64,000 nucleotides of DNA. It comes from Microbacterium flavescens (GTDB taxonomy: Bacteria; Actinomycetota; Actinomycetes; Actinomycetales; Microbacteriaceae). The stretch spans positions 186,001-250,000 of the forward strand of contig NZ_JAFIWA010000001.1 of the NCBI RefSeq assembly GCF_018588945.1, in the 5' to 3' direction. The stretch's first letter is position 1; each line of letters opens with the position of its first letter. The notes under the pieces are model-generated. The model saw only the letters and a program-made list of their open reading frames with translations. It did not search any database and was not told where the DNA came from. This document shows positions 17,021-25,735 of this stretch, piece after piece. The translations under genes were made by a program, and so were the position numbers.

Positions 17021-18607
17021 TCAGGCCCGCAGCAGCTCCGCCGCGGCCATCGCCGCGTTGTGGCCGCCGATCCCGCTGACCGCTCCGCCGCGGCGGGCTC
17101 CCGACCCGCACAGCAGGATGCGGTCGTGCGCGGTCGCGACGCCCCAGCGCTGCCCCGGAGTCTCGAGCGGCTCATCGTCGCTCGCCCACGGCCACGACAG
17201 CGGACCATGGAAGATGTCGCCGGCGGTCATCCCGAGCGAGTCCTCGAGGTCGGCCGTGGTCCGCGCCTCGATGCAGGGCGACCCATCGGGGGCCTCGAAA
17301 ACGACGTCGGCGATCGGCTCGGCCAGCACGGAGTCGAGCGAAGCCTGGGCGGCCGCGAGCAGCGCCGAGCGCGCGGCATCCCGATCCTGCCCTGCCACCA
17401 GCCGATGCGGCACCTGCAGGCCGAACAAGGTCAGGGTCTGCGCGCCCGATGCCTTCAGCTCGGGACCGAGGATCGACGGATCGGTGAGCGAGTGGCAGTA
17501 GATCTCGGCCGGAAGCGGATCCGGGATGCCGCCACCCGCCGCCGTCCGATGCGCGTCGTCGAGCTGGGTCATCGTCTCGTTGATGTGGAACGTGCCGGCG
17601 AACGCGGCCGCCGGGTCGACGGACGCGTCGCGCAGCCGGGGGAGCCGCCGCAGCAGCATGTTCACCTTGACCTGGGCGCCCTCGGGCACGTCGGCTGCCG
17701 GCTCGCCCGCGCCGCCGAGCAGCCGGTCGAGGACCGCGGGTCCGACGCCGCTCAGCACGACGCGTCCGCGCAGCACCTCGGCGCGCTCGCCGTCGCGCAC
17801 CACCTCGACCTCGCCGTCGGGCGAGATGGACGTGACGTCGGCACGTGTGCGCAGTTCGGCTCCCGCCGCTCGCGCCGCGCGCTCGAGCTCACCGCTGACC
17901 GCTCCCATGCCGCCGACCGGCACGTCCCAGTCGCCGGTGCCGCCGCCGATCACGTGGTAGAGGAAGCACCGGTTCTGGCGGAGGCTCTCGTCGTCAGCGG
18001 ACGAGTAGGTGCCGATGAGCCCGTCCGTCAGCGCGATGCCACGGGTGATGTCGGTCTCGAACGACGAGCGCAGCAGGGCCCCGAGCGGACGCTCCACGAG
18101 GTCGGCCCACACGTCGCCCATGAGGCTGCGCACGGAGCCCGCGCGCAGGAGTGGCTCGGTGACCGTGGGGAACAGCCCTTGGGCGACCGGCGCCAGGCGC
18201 TCGTAGAACGCGGCGAAGCGATCGGCCTCACTCGTGCTCCCGGTGACGCGGGCGAACGAGGACGCGGTGGCCGCGGCATCCGCTGTATCGATCAGGATGC
18301 CGCGCGACGGGTCGCCGGGATCGGGCGTGTAAGAGGAGTACCTGCGCCGCTTCAGCCGGATGTCGAGGCCGAGGTCGTCGATGACGCGCTGCGGCAGCAG
18401 GCTGACGAGGTACGAGTAGCGCGAGAGCCGGGCGTCAACGCCGGCCCACGGACGCTCCGAGACGGCAGCGCCGCCGACATGGTCGAGGCGTTCGAGCACG
18501 ACGACCGAATGCCCGGCTCGAGCCAGGTAGGCGGCGGCGACGAGGCCGTTGTGGCCTCCGCCGACGATCACGACGTCATGGGTGTGTGCGCGGGCATCCT
18601 CGGCCAT
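17021..18607 (-). CDS. FAD-dependent phytoene-desaturase-like oxidoreductase
   Basis: The 528-residue protein has the N-terminal Rossmann dinucleotide motif VVIVGGGHNGLVAAAYLA and the LERLDHVGGAAVSE segment that follows it in the CrtI/GMC-like amine-oxidase fold. Its C-terminal flavin-contact segment is LLCGSGARRGGAVSGIGGHNA. It is expected to bind FAD and oxidise a hydrophobic substrate or act on a carotenoid-like molecule. No carotenoid pathway genes surround it, so a biosynthetic role is not supported by context. Confidence 0.85.
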   Translation of the reverse strand: MAEDARAHTHDVVIVGGGHNGLVAAAYLARAGHSVVVLERLDHVGGAAVSERPWAGVDARLSRYSYLVSLLPQRVIDDLGLDIRLKRRRYSSYTPDPGDPSRGILIDTADAAATASSFARVTGSTSEADRFAAFYERLAPVAQGLFPTVTEPLLRAGSVRSLMGDVWADLVERPLGALLRSSFETDITRGIALTDGLIGTYSSADDESLRQNRCFLYHVIGGGTGDWDVPVGGMGAVSGELERAARAAGAELRTRADVTSISPDGEVEVVRDGERAEVLRGRVVLSGVGPAVLDRLLGGAGEPAADVPEGAQVKVNMLLRRLPRLRDASVDPAAAFAGTFHINETMTQLDDAHRTAAGGGIPDPLPAEIYCHSLTDPSILGPELKASGAQTLTLFGLQVPHRLVAGQDRDAARSALLAAAQASLDSVLAEPIADVVFEAPDGSPCIEARTTADLEDSLGMTAGDIFHGPLSWPWASDDEPLETPGQRWGVATAHDRILLCGSGARRGGAVSGIGGHNAAMAAAELLRA

Positions 18608-18829
18608 CCCCCCACGCTAGCCCGGACTCGTGCGCGACTCGGGCCTGTCCCCCGCATCGAGAGAGCGGATGCCTCGCCCGGCGACCCTCAGATCGCAGGC
18701 CCCACCCCCTCATTTTCCGACGGGCGATCCTCAAAGGCGCCGCCGCACGTTGACCGTGCTCGCCTGCCGGAGGACGGTCGGAACCGCAGGGCGACCTGCG
18801 CTGACGAATGCCGAGGCCAGGAGGCTCTC

Positions 18830-19882
18830 ATGGGGATCAAGAGAAGGATGCTGACGGCCGCCGTGGTGACGGCCCTGACGATGACGACGCTGCTCGCGCC
18901 CGCGGCGGGGGCGACGGCGGTGGCCGGGGGATCGCATCATGGCGGCGACGAACCCGCCGCCTCCCTCCTGGCTTCGGGATTGCAGGGTGCCAGCGGCAGC
19001 ACGATCGGACCGGACGGCGCCCTGTACGTCACGGAAGGCGTGATCGGCCAGGTCACGCGCATCGATCCTCGAACGGGTGCGAAGTCGGCGCTCGTCACCG
19101 GCCTGCCGCCCGCGATCCTCCCGCTCGGCGGTGCGATCGACGTCGCGTTCATCGGCAGGACGGCCTACGTGCTGGTGACGCTGGTGGGCAACGGAGTGCC
19201 CGGCAATACGACGGACGATGTCGCGGGCATCTACCGGGTCGACGACTCCGACGGCTTCACCGTGATCGCCGACCTCGGCACGTGGACCGTCGAGAATCCG
19301 CCGCCGCCCGACCTCGACTACTTCGTGCCCGCGGGCCTGCAGTTCGCCATGCAGGAGACCCGCGGCGGATTCCTCGTGACCGACGGCCATATGAACCGCC
19401 TCTTGAAGGTGAAGCTCTCAGGCGAGATCAGCCTCGTGGCGCAGTACGGCAACATCGTTCCCACCGGGCTGGACGTCCGCGGTTCGAAGGTCTACCTGGC
19501 CGAGGCCGGCGCGCTGCCGCACCTTCCGGCGGACGGCAAGGTGGTGTCGTTCGGCCTGCGGAATCCGCAGCCCCGCGACGTCGCCTCGGGTGGCAGCCTG
19601 CTCGTCGACGTCGAATGGGGGAAGTGCGGGCTCTATGCGCTGTCGCAGGGCGACTCGCCGGGCGATGACGTGGAGCCCGGTTCGCCGGCGCTGCCGGACA
19701 GCGGCGAGCTGCTGAAGGCGAACCGGAACGGCACGTTCTCGGTCATCGCCGAAGGGCTCGATCTTCCGACATCCGTCGACTTCTCCCGCGACACGGCGTT
19801 CGTCGTCACGCTCGACGGGGAGGTCTGGAAGATCGACGTGTCGAAGGGGAAGCATCATCGCGGGTGCGGCGGCGGCCGGTGA
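18830..19882 (+). CDS. Secreted ScyD/ScyE family protein
   Basis: The protein is 350 residues from ATG 18830, with AGGAGG 5 nt upstream. The long upstream open frame is antisense to the oxidoreductase and is ignored. It has a Sec signal peptide (Arg/Lys start, hydrophobic core, Ala-rich cleavage region near residue 28). A beta-propeller-like body with GPDGALYVTEG, the typical ScyD/E repeat start, follows. The C-terminus is His/Gly-rich. It is a secreted protein of unknown function; the founding members are near scytonemin genes in cyanobacteria, which does not imply that pathway here. Confidence 0.82.
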   Translation: MGIKRRMLTAAVVTALTMTTLLAPAAGATAVAGGSHHGGDEPAASLLASGLQGASGSTIGPDGALYVTEGVIGQVTRIDPRTGAKSALVTGLPPAILPLGGAIDVAFIGRTAYVLVTLVGNGVPGNTTDDVAGIYRVDDSDGFTVIADLGTWTVENPPPPDLDYFVPAGLQFAMQETRGGFLVTDGHMNRLLKVKLSGEISLVAQYGNIVPTGLDVRGSKVYLAEAGALPHLPADGKVVSFGLRNPQPRDVASGGSLLVDVEWGKCGLYALSQGDSPGDDVEPGSPALPDSGELLKANRNGTFSVIAEGLDLPTSVDFSRDTAFVVTLDGEVWKIDVSKGKHHRGCGGGR

Positions 19883-19932
19883 GAGCCGGGTGAGCGGATG
19901 CCGCGACCCTGGGTGGTCGCTAGCGTGAGGGT

Positions 19933-20739
19933 ATGACCCTTGCGCAAGAACTCGAATCGCTGGCCATGGACATCGCTCGCGAGGCCGGCGAGCTCGCGCG
20001 GGAGCGTCGGTCCGAGGGTGTCGCCATCGCCGCGACGAAGACGGCGCTCGCCGACATCGTGACGGAGGCGGACCGCGAGGTCGAGAAGCTGATCCGGGCG
20101 CGCCTCGCGGACGCCCGGCCCGGTGACGGCTTCCTCGGCGAGGAGACCGGCGCCGAGCGGGGGCAGAGCGACGTCACGTGGGTCGTCGACCCGATCGACG
20201 GCACGGTCAACTACGCGTACGGCATCCCGGCGTACGCGGTGAGCATCGGCGCCGTGATCGGCGAACCCGTGCCGGGGGAGTGGGAGACGGTCGCGGCGGC
20301 CGTCTTCGCGCCGTCGTCGGGTGAGCTGTTCCATGCCGCGCGAGGCGAGGGCGCGTGGCTCCACGGCCAGGCCCTCACCGTGAACGCGGAGGTGTCGGCC
20401 GCCGGCGCCCTGCTGGCCACGGGCTTCGGCTACGACCCCACGACCCATGCCGGCGATCTCGCGCGGGTCGGTCGCGTGATGCCGATGGCGCGCGACATCC
20501 GCCGCGGCGGCGCGGCCTCGCTCGACTTCGCGTGGGTGGCGTCCGGCCGGCTCGACGGCTACTTCGAGCGAGGTCTCGCGCCGTGGGATCACGCGGCCGG
20601 CTCGCTGCTCGTGACCGAGGCCGGCGGGTCGTTCACGTTCGTCCGTGATGACTCCGAGCGGTCGCGGCACCTGACCGTGGCGTCCACCCCCGTCATCTTC
20701 GAGCGCCTCGTGGCTGCCGCGCTCTCGGACGCAGCCTGA
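19933..20739 (+). CDS. Inositol monophosphatase family phosphatase
   Basis: The 268-residue protein has the Mg2+-binding signatures of the family: FLGEETGAE, the core WVVDPIDGTVNYAYG, and a C-terminal LAPWDHAAGSLLVTEAGG. It would hydrolyse a phosphate monoester such as inositol-1-phosphate, histidinol-phosphate or a related compound in the cytosol. The first ATG at 19933 lies close after a GTGAGGG stretch. It is followed by an M23 peptidase gene 199 bp downstream. Confidence 0.9.
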   Translation: MTLAQELESLAMDIAREAGELARERRSEGVAIAATKTALADIVTEADREVEKLIRARLADARPGDGFLGEETGAERGQSDVTWVVDPIDGTVNYAYGIPAYAVSIGAVIGEPVPGEWETVAAAVFAPSSGELFHAARGEGAWLHGQALTVNAEVSAAGALLATGFGYDPTTHAGDLARVGRVMPMARDIRRGGAASLDFAWVASGRLDGYFERGLAPWDHAAGSLLVTEAGGSFTFVRDDSERSRHLTVASTPVIFERLVAAALSDAA

Positions 20740-20938
20740 GTGTTTCGCAAGGATTCCGTACGAAACGGGGGACTTGTCCACAGCGCTCATGGCATTCTCA
20801 GGTCGCCCGGGGTAGTGTTTACCCGATCGTTACTTTCGCCACCCGAACGGCGGAAGTCGTCAGCTGCCCGACGTCCGTACCGTTGCCCCCCGAGCGACAC
20901 GACCCGAGAGCTTTCCCCGCTTGCCTTTTGATGCCCCG

Positions 20939-22360
20939 ATGGCTGAGCCTGCGCCCACGCGCCGTTCCAGCCGTACCTCTTCGACGCCCGTCCAGGTCCC
21001 GTCGGAGACCCTCGGGACATCGCGCGCGGAGCTCCGCCGCCGGGCCGCCGGATCGTCCTCCGATCGTCCCGCTGTCGTGTGGGGTCGTCCGGTCGAGGAC
21101 AAGCAGAAGGATGCCGCGCCCGCCGCGCCGGTCGACGCTCCGGTGATCCCGGCCGAGGCCGAGACCCCGGTGCACGTACAGCCGCTCACCGACCTGCCCG
21201 CCGCGCCCGTCGCGCCGGCCCCTGTGGCCGCCGCGCCGCTGAGCCGCCGCGCGCGCCGCAGCCCCCTGACGACCGAGCAGCCTGCCGTCCTCGCGCCCGC
21301 CGAGCCGTTCGAATTGCTCGAGCCCATCGTCGCGCCGATGACCGAAGAGGTCGTGCTCGAGGTCGTTCCCGATGAGACGCCGGTCGCAGAGCCCACGGTC
21401 GTCGCCGAGCCGGTCACTGCCGAGCCGGCCGCCCCCGAGTCTGCGGAGCCGCGGGTCGAGGCATCCGATGTCGACGATTTCGAAGCTGCCGCCCGTCTGT
21501 TCTCCTTCACCGGTGAGCTTCCCGTCCAGGGCGAGCAGCCCGAGACGGTCGAAGAGGGCGAGCCGGCTGCCGAGCCCGAGGCGCGACCCACCGCGCACAC
21601 TGCCACGCGCAAGGCGCGAGCAAGCCGCGGCACCGCGTTCAAGCGCGCGACGGCGGCGTCGTTCTCGGTGGGCGTGATGGGCATCGTCGGTCTCATGACC
21701 GTCGGGATGACCACCCCCGCCGAGGCTGTCGCCGCCGCGAACGGCGCCGAGGCGACGCTGTCGATCATCGCGCCGGGCGCCGGCACCGTGACCGAGGTCG
21801 ACGCCGATGAGATCCAGGCGTATGTCGCGCCCGCCGGCATCGCGCCCGACACGCTCGACCGCACCGAGAACTACGGCACCACGACGATCGCCGAACTCGC
21901 CTCCGAGGCCGGCATCCGCAACTTCTCGAACCTCTTCGTCAACGACCCGAACGCGGCGATCCAGTGGCCCTTCGCGGTCGGCGTCACCATGTCGTACGGG
22001 TTCGGCATGCGGTCCGGCCGCATGCACGAGGGAATCGACTTCACACCGGGCGCCGGTGCCCCGATCCAGGCGATCGCCGATGGCACCGTCCGCGTCGCGT
22101 CCGAGGCTGGCGGCGCGTACGGCGTGCACGTCATCATCGACCACGTGATCGACGGCCAGATGGTCTCCAGCCACTACGCCCACATGGAGTACGGGTCGAT
22201 CCAGGTGTCGACCGGTCAGCAGGTCACGGTGGGCACGGTGCTCGGTCGCACGGGCAACACCGGCCGCTCGTACGGGGCCCACACGCACTTCGAGATCCTC
22301 CTCAACGGCAAGACCGCGATCGACCCGCTGCCGTGGCTGCGAGAGCACACCGGAGGCTGA
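20939..22360 (+). CDS. Membrane-anchored M23 family metallopeptidase
   Basis: The protein is 473 residues from ATG 20939 (MAEPAPTRRSS); an in-frame TTG at 20921 is possible. The first 235 residues are acidic, Pro/Ala/Glu-rich and probably disordered. One helix (about 240-258, ending TTPAEA) follows. The C-terminal M23 domain carries zinc and catalytic residues in HEGIDF, SSHYAHM and GAHTHFEI. It is a probable peptidoglycan endopeptidase acting outside the membrane, with an unusually long cytosolic or N-terminal tail. It ends 64 bp before tRNA-Thr. Confidence 0.87.
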   Translation: MAEPAPTRRSSRTSSTPVQVPSETLGTSRAELRRRAAGSSSDRPAVVWGRPVEDKQKDAAPAAPVDAPVIPAEAETPVHVQPLTDLPAAPVAPAPVAAAPLSRRARRSPLTTEQPAVLAPAEPFELLEPIVAPMTEEVVLEVVPDETPVAEPTVVAEPVTAEPAAPESAEPRVEASDVDDFEAAARLFSFTGELPVQGEQPETVEEGEPAAEPEARPTAHTATRKARASRGTAFKRATAASFSVGVMGIVGLMTVGMTTPAEAVAAANGAEATLSIIAPGAGTVTEVDADEIQAYVAPAGIAPDTLDRTENYGTTTIAELASEAGIRNFSNLFVNDPNAAIQWPFAVGVTMSYGFGMRSGRMHEGIDFTPGAGAPIQAIADGTVRVASEAGGAYGVHVIIDHVIDGQMVSSHYAHMEYGSIQVSTGQQVTVGTVLGRTGNTGRSYGAHTHFEILLNGKTAIDPLPWLREHTGG

Positions 22361-22424
22361 CCTCGATTCAGAGAGGTGCTGTTGCTCTGGTATCCTCTTC
22401 TAGTTGCCCGCGTGCGGGCAGCAC

Positions 22425-22496
22425 GCCCCGATAGCTCAGTGGCAGAGCACTTCCATGGTAAGGAAGGGGTCGTCAGTTCAATCCTGACTCGGGGCT
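22425..22496 (+). tRNA. tRNA-Thr (anticodon GGT)
   Basis: Acceptor GCCCCGA pairs with TCGGGGC (22489-22495). The D-arm is AGCTCAGTGG, the anticodon stem TTCC/GGAA, with loop ATGGTAA and anticodon GGT at 22457-22459. The T-arm contains AGTTCAATCCT. It stands 23 bp upstream of tRNA-Met. Confidence 0.95.
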
Positions 22497-22519
22497 CGTA
22501 GCATCGTGAGATGTCACGC

Positions 22520-22593
22520 GGCAGGGTAGCTCAGTTGGTGAGAGCGCACGACTCATAATCGTGAGGTCGCGGGTTCAAGCCCCGCTCCTGCTA
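22520..22593 (+). tRNA. tRNA-Met (anticodon CAT), probable attachment site
   Basis: Acceptor GGCAGGG pairs with TCCTGCT (22586-22592, with two G-U pairs). The anticodon loop is CTCATAA and the T-arm GCGGG-TTCAAGC-CCCGC. The excisionase-like and integrase genes begin 172 bp downstream. The 3' end of this tRNA is therefore the likely attB/attL target of the integrated element. The gene is intact. Confidence 0.94.
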
Positions 22594-22764
22594 CAGAAAA
22601 CCTCGCATGACCAGGGTTTCTTGTCCCTACGAAGGGACAAGAACTCGATGAGTTCATCACTTATCCAACGCTTTCGCATCCACGGCGGTCTTGAGCCGTC
22701 ATTCAGAAGTAGGGTGCTCGCTCCGGTTCGGTTGAACTGGGGAGTCCTAGGTCACCTACTGAAT

Positions 22765-23001
22765 ATGAACAGCGAACAGCTCGCAGAGCTCGGCCTCGAG
22801 CGACTGCTGACGACCAGCGAACTCGCCGACTACCTGGGCCTGCGTGTGCAGGCCATATATGACCTGCGCGCCGAGGGGCGCGGCCCGCGCGGCATTCCGG
22901 TGGGTCGAGAGCTGCGGTTCGCTCCATCGGACATTCGCAGGTGGCTGCATGAGCGACACGAGCCCGAGCCTGTCGCTGCACCGAAGGGCGGTGACCTCTG
23001 A
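22765..23001 (+). CDS. Excisionase-like helix-turn-helix DNA-binding protein
   Basis: The 78-residue protein from ATG 22765 (MNSEQLAELG) contains a MerR/excisionase-type winged HTH: LLTTSELADYLGLRVQAI with YDLRAEGRG and a short wing, as in AlpA/Xis helix_turn_helix_17 proteins. It overlaps the integrase start (TGATG, 22999-23003). It probably controls recombination directionality of the element. The open frame runs back into the tRNA, but only this Met has the domain register. Confidence 0.83.
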   Translation: MNSEQLAELGLERLLTTSELADYLGLRVQAIYDLRAEGRGPRGIPVGRELRFAPSDIRRWLHERHEPEPVAAPKGGDL

Positions 23002-24188
23002 TGGCTGGCCGTCCGCGTCTGCCTGTCGGAACGTTCGGTGAGATCACCACGCGCAAGCTCCAGTCCGGCAGATTCCGTGCGTCCGCGCGGTTCCGGGACT
23101 GGGACGGGCACACCCGGCAGGTGACGGCGACCGGGAAGTCCGCGGGGGCCGCGAAGACGGAGCTAAAGACCCAGCTTGCGGACCGCATGCGGATCGGTGG
23201 TGACAGTACCGCGATCACTGCGGACTCGCGATTCGTGGAGCTCGGGACGGCCTGGCTGGAAGCGATGAAGACCGACCCGGCCCTTTCGGATGGCTCGAAG
23301 GAGGTGTACGAGCGCGAGTACTACTCGCTCGTACTACCGACCTTCCAGCACTTCACCCTGCGCGAGATCACGGTGGGCCGTGTCGAGCGCTTCCTCAACA
23401 CCCAGCTTGCGAAGTCCTACCCCCGTGCGAAGCATTCACGGACGATCTTGAGCTTTGTGCTGGGGTTCGGTGTCCGCCGCGAGATCATCAATCGGAACCC
23501 TGTCAAAGACACCTCTCGACTGAGGAAGCCGAAGCGCGTGCCGAAGGCGCTGACGACGGAACAGATCCTCGCGATCCGAACCGCGGCGCGAGAGTGGCGA
23601 ACCCAGCCCGGGGTGCTCGGCCCCCACCCAGACGGCCAGGTGCGAGACATCATTGAGCTGATGCTCGGCTCGCTCACTCGCATCGGGGAGGCCCTGGCCT
23701 TCCGGAAATGCGATGTCGACATGACCGCAAGTCCGCCTACTGTGCATGTCTGCGGGACCATCGTCGTCCGCAAGGGCGTTGGTGTGCTGCGGCAGCCCCA
23801 GCCGAAGACAGCTGAATCCAACCGTGTCGTCGCGATTCCGCCATTCGCTGCCGCGGTCGTCCGGCGGCGGCTCGCGTTGATCGCGGGGGAGGGACCCGAG
23901 CATTTGCTCTTTTTCACTCGGAAGGGCACCCCGCTCGCGCCTCACAATGTGCGACGGACCTTCCGGGAGATGCTCAAGATTGCCGGGCTGGAAGGGCTCG
24001 AGATCACACCCCACGCGTTCCGACGCACTGGGGCCACATTGCTCACGAACGAACTCGGCATCGAGACCGCGGCCGGCGTCCTGGGGCACACCTCGACGAA
24101 GACCACGAAGGAGCACTACGCGGAGCCTGACCGGACGGTGAATCCCATTCCCGCAGCCGTGCTCGAGCGGTTCGCGCCCGACGACTGA
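23001..24188 (+). CDS. Phage-type tyrosine integrase
   Basis: The 395-residue recombinase has an Arm/AP2-like N-terminal domain (residues about 1-65) and a SAM-like core-binding domain. The catalytic domain shows the active-site set: Arg in LTRIGEAL, HAFRR (H-x-x-R), LGHTS and the nucleophile Tyr in KEHYAEP. It is translationally coupled to the excisionase-like gene and sits beside tRNA-Met. It is expected to integrate the element at that tRNA. Confidence 0.92.
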   Translation: MAGRPRLPVGTFGEITTRKLQSGRFRASARFRDWDGHTRQVTATGKSAGAAKTELKTQLADRMRIGGDSTAITADSRFVELGTAWLEAMKTDPALSDGSKEVYEREYYSLVLPTFQHFTLREITVGRVERFLNTQLAKSYPRAKHSRTILSFVLGFGVRREIINRNPVKDTSRLRKPKRVPKALTTEQILAIRTAAREWRTQPGVLGPHPDGQVRDIIELMLGSLTRIGEALAFRKCDVDMTASPPTVHVCGTIVVRKGVGVLRQPQPKTAESNRVVAIPPFAAAVVRRRLALIAGEGPEHLLFFTRKGTPLAPHNVRRTFREMLKIAGLEGLEITPHAFRRTGATLLTNELGIETAAGVLGHTSTKTTKEHYAEPDRTVNPIPAAVLERFAPDD

Positions 24189-24386
24189 CACAAGCGAATC
24201 AGCGGAGCCGGCATGGAGATCCAGCATCTTCTCGCCCCTGCCACCTTCAACCACCGCGAAGACCTCGGCCGACCCTCGCGACCATTGGAGGTTCCGCAAC
24301 CTCCTTGGCGTAGTGGAGCGCAACGCGGCGTGGGAACGGGCCTCTATCTGAAAAGAAGAACGGTTGATCAGGGAAGGGATGAGCAG

Positions 24387-24635
24387 ATGAACGAGCCAGA
24401 AGTTGTGGTCTACACGACAGGGCTGGCGTGCATCCGTTGCACCATGACCAAGCGCGTGCTCGAGCAGAAGGGCGTCCCTTTCACCGAGGTCGACATCCGG
24501 GAGAACAGCGCAGCTCGCGACTACGTGATCGAGGATCTCGGCTACAGCGAAGCGCCGGTCGTGGTCGTCTCCGACGAGGACCACTGGAGCGGCTTCCGGC
24601 CTGACCAGATCGACCGACTCATCACCCACCGCTAG
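24387..24635 (+). CDS. NrdH-type glutaredoxin-like thiol reductant
   Basis: The 82-residue protein from ATG 24387 (MNEPEVVVYTTG) has GGGAAGGG 5' of the start. It has a thioredoxin fold with redox-active CIRC near the N-terminus and the NrdH-type C-terminal signature HWSGFRPDQID. NrdH proteins accept electrons from thioredoxin reductase and reduce class Ib ribonucleotide reductase or other partners in the cytosol. No nrd genes are nearby. On an ICE it may serve as a redox accessory gene. Confidence 0.83.
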   Translation: MNEPEVVVYTTGLACIRCTMTKRVLEQKGVPFTEVDIRENSAARDYVIEDLGYSEAPVVVVSDEDHWSGFRPDQIDRLITHR

Positions 24636-24652
24636 AAGAAAGAGGTACTGAA

Positions 24653-25016
24653 ATGTCCGTTCGATTCATCACTGGAAACCTGGGCGCTGACCCCGAAGTG
24701 CAGGCAGCGGGCAAAGTCTCCATAACAAAGCTCACCGTGCTGGAGAACACCGCCGAATACCGCGGCGACCAGCGCGTAGAGGGGCTGAAGCCGCTGAGCT
24801 CACTCTGTCGAAGCGAAGTTTGAGCTCGGCGTCGGGGCTGCGTCGTCGCTGCACAAAGGCGACGCGGTGATCGTGGTCGGTCATGAGCGAGACGCGTCGT
24901 TCGAGGGCACCGATGGGGGAGTGGTCTACCGCCGCGTGATCGATGCCACACACATCGGCCCGGACCTCGGACGCGCGACCGCCGTCGTCACCCGCACCCC
25001 CCGCGAGACGTCGTGA
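24653..25016 (+). pseudogene. Frameshifted single-stranded DNA-binding (SSB-like) gene
   Basis: Frame one (ATG 24653 to TGA 24821-24823) begins MSVRFITGNLGADPEV, an SSB-type OB-fold N-terminus. After RVEGLKPLS it would continue in the +1 frame, open from about 24798 to TGA 25014-25016 (HSVEAKFELG, then KGDAVIVVGHERD). A single-base change near 24798-24805 restores one reading frame of roughly 120 residues. It is 17 bp after the NrdH gene and has an AGAGG ribosome site. A sequencing error cannot be excluded. An intact SSB gene lies at 58529-58981. Confidence 0.75.
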
Positions 25017-25050
25017 TGTTCGCGTCCGTGGCCGCTTATAAGCTCACCGA

Positions 25051-25167
25051 ATGATCATGGAACCCACAGACTGGATCTGGTCAGGATTAGTCCTCGTGGT
25101 TGTCCTTGGTGCGGTCTGTAAGGGGCTCATGCTCATCTTCGGACGCAGCAATTACGACAACGAATGA
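25051..25167 (+). CDS. Possible 38-residue single-pass membrane peptide
   Basis: The ATG at 25051 opens a frame of 38 codons (MIMEPTDWIWSG). It has one hydrophobic segment, LVLVVVLGAVCKGLMLIF, and a short polar tail SNYDNE. The pattern looks like a real small membrane protein. No clear ribosome binding site is present and no family is recognised, so the call is tentative. Confidence 0.35.
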   Translation: MIMEPTDWIWSGLVLVVVLGAVCKGLMLIFGRSNYDNE

Positions 25168-25172
25168 AGGCG

Positions 25173-25523
25173 TCATGGAGGGGACGGAGCGGAAGCTTCG
25201 CCCCCTCTGTCATGCCCGGGGGAGCGGCGCGTTACGGCGTTGCGCCACACGACGACGCTGCGCCGGCCACCGGGCGCCTCCCACTCCACGATCACCACGC
25301 GGTCGTTCCAGCCCGCGGCCACCGCGGGGATCTTCGTCGCAGGAGCGTCGCGCCAGCTGATCCACGCCAACACTTCCGGCGCACGGCCTCGCGCCCACTC
25401 GAGCGGCTGCGGCCCATAGGCAGAAGCGGGCAGAGTACACGGGCTGTCCTGCGCGACTGACTGCGCGATGCGCTGATAGTTCAGCGCGTCATAGTGTTTC
25501 TCGTAGCGCTTGTTCTTGGTCAC
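25173..25523 (-). CDS. Hypothetical protein of 116 residues
   Basis: A GTG start (complement at 25521-25523) gives MTKNKRYEKHYDALNYQRIA followed by a compact basic/aromatic domain with WISWRDAPA and RVVIVEWEAP strands. There are no membrane segments. Its first 25 residues are rich in Tyr, Lys and Arg and look nucleic-acid-binding, but no family is recognised. It is the last gene of a small minus-strand cluster within the ICE. Confidence 0.55.
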   Translation of the reverse strand: MTKNKRYEKHYDALNYQRIAQSVAQDSPCTLPASAYGPQPLEWARGRAPEVLAWISWRDAPATKIPAVAAGWNDRVVIVEWEAPGGRRSVVVWRNAVTRRSPGHDRGGEASAPSPP

Positions 25524-25597
25524 CCTGGGCCGGGTTCCTTCCTCCGGCCGAGTCTTGAGAATACGGCACCCCCACGACGGTCGGGTGTCAGCTCGCG

Positions 25598-25729
25598 CTA
25601 GTCGGGCGCATCCACGCGCGGGAGGAACACCAAGTCGCAGGAGCGGCAGAAAAACGCCGACTCAAGCTGGTGCAGAACTGTCCCGCATTCGGGGCAGTGG
25701 GGCTGGGTGGCGTCGTCCAGGTAGTCCAC
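25598..25729 (-). CDS. Small zinc-ribbon protein
   Basis: A 43-residue frame runs from a GTG (complement at 25727-25729) to TAG (25598-25600). It carries two Cys pairs, CPECG and CRSC, 16 residues apart, the layout of a zinc ribbon. It begins 7 bp after the neighbouring membrane-protein gene ends, on the same strand, so the two are probably co-transcribed. No strong ribosome site precedes the GTG. Its role may be nucleic-acid or metal binding. Confidence 0.5.
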   Translation of the reverse strand: MDYLDDATQPHCPECGTVLHQLESAFFCRSCDLVFLPRVDAPD

Positions 25730-25735
25730 GGTCGG

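Noticed and set aside
17060..18829. Long plus-strand upstream extension of the ScyD/ScyE-like gene
   Set aside because: It lies antisense to the FAD oxidoreductase and has no domain. A good ribosome site and signal peptide place the real start at 18830.
20740..20938. Possible cyclic di-AMP (ydaO-type) riboswitch before the M23 peptidase
   Set aside because: GGGGGAC, ACCCGAAC and GTCAGCT fragments are suggestive, and such switches precede wall hydrolases in Actinobacteria. The conserved order, the GGGTGAA segment and the pairing are missing. A covariance-model scan would decide.
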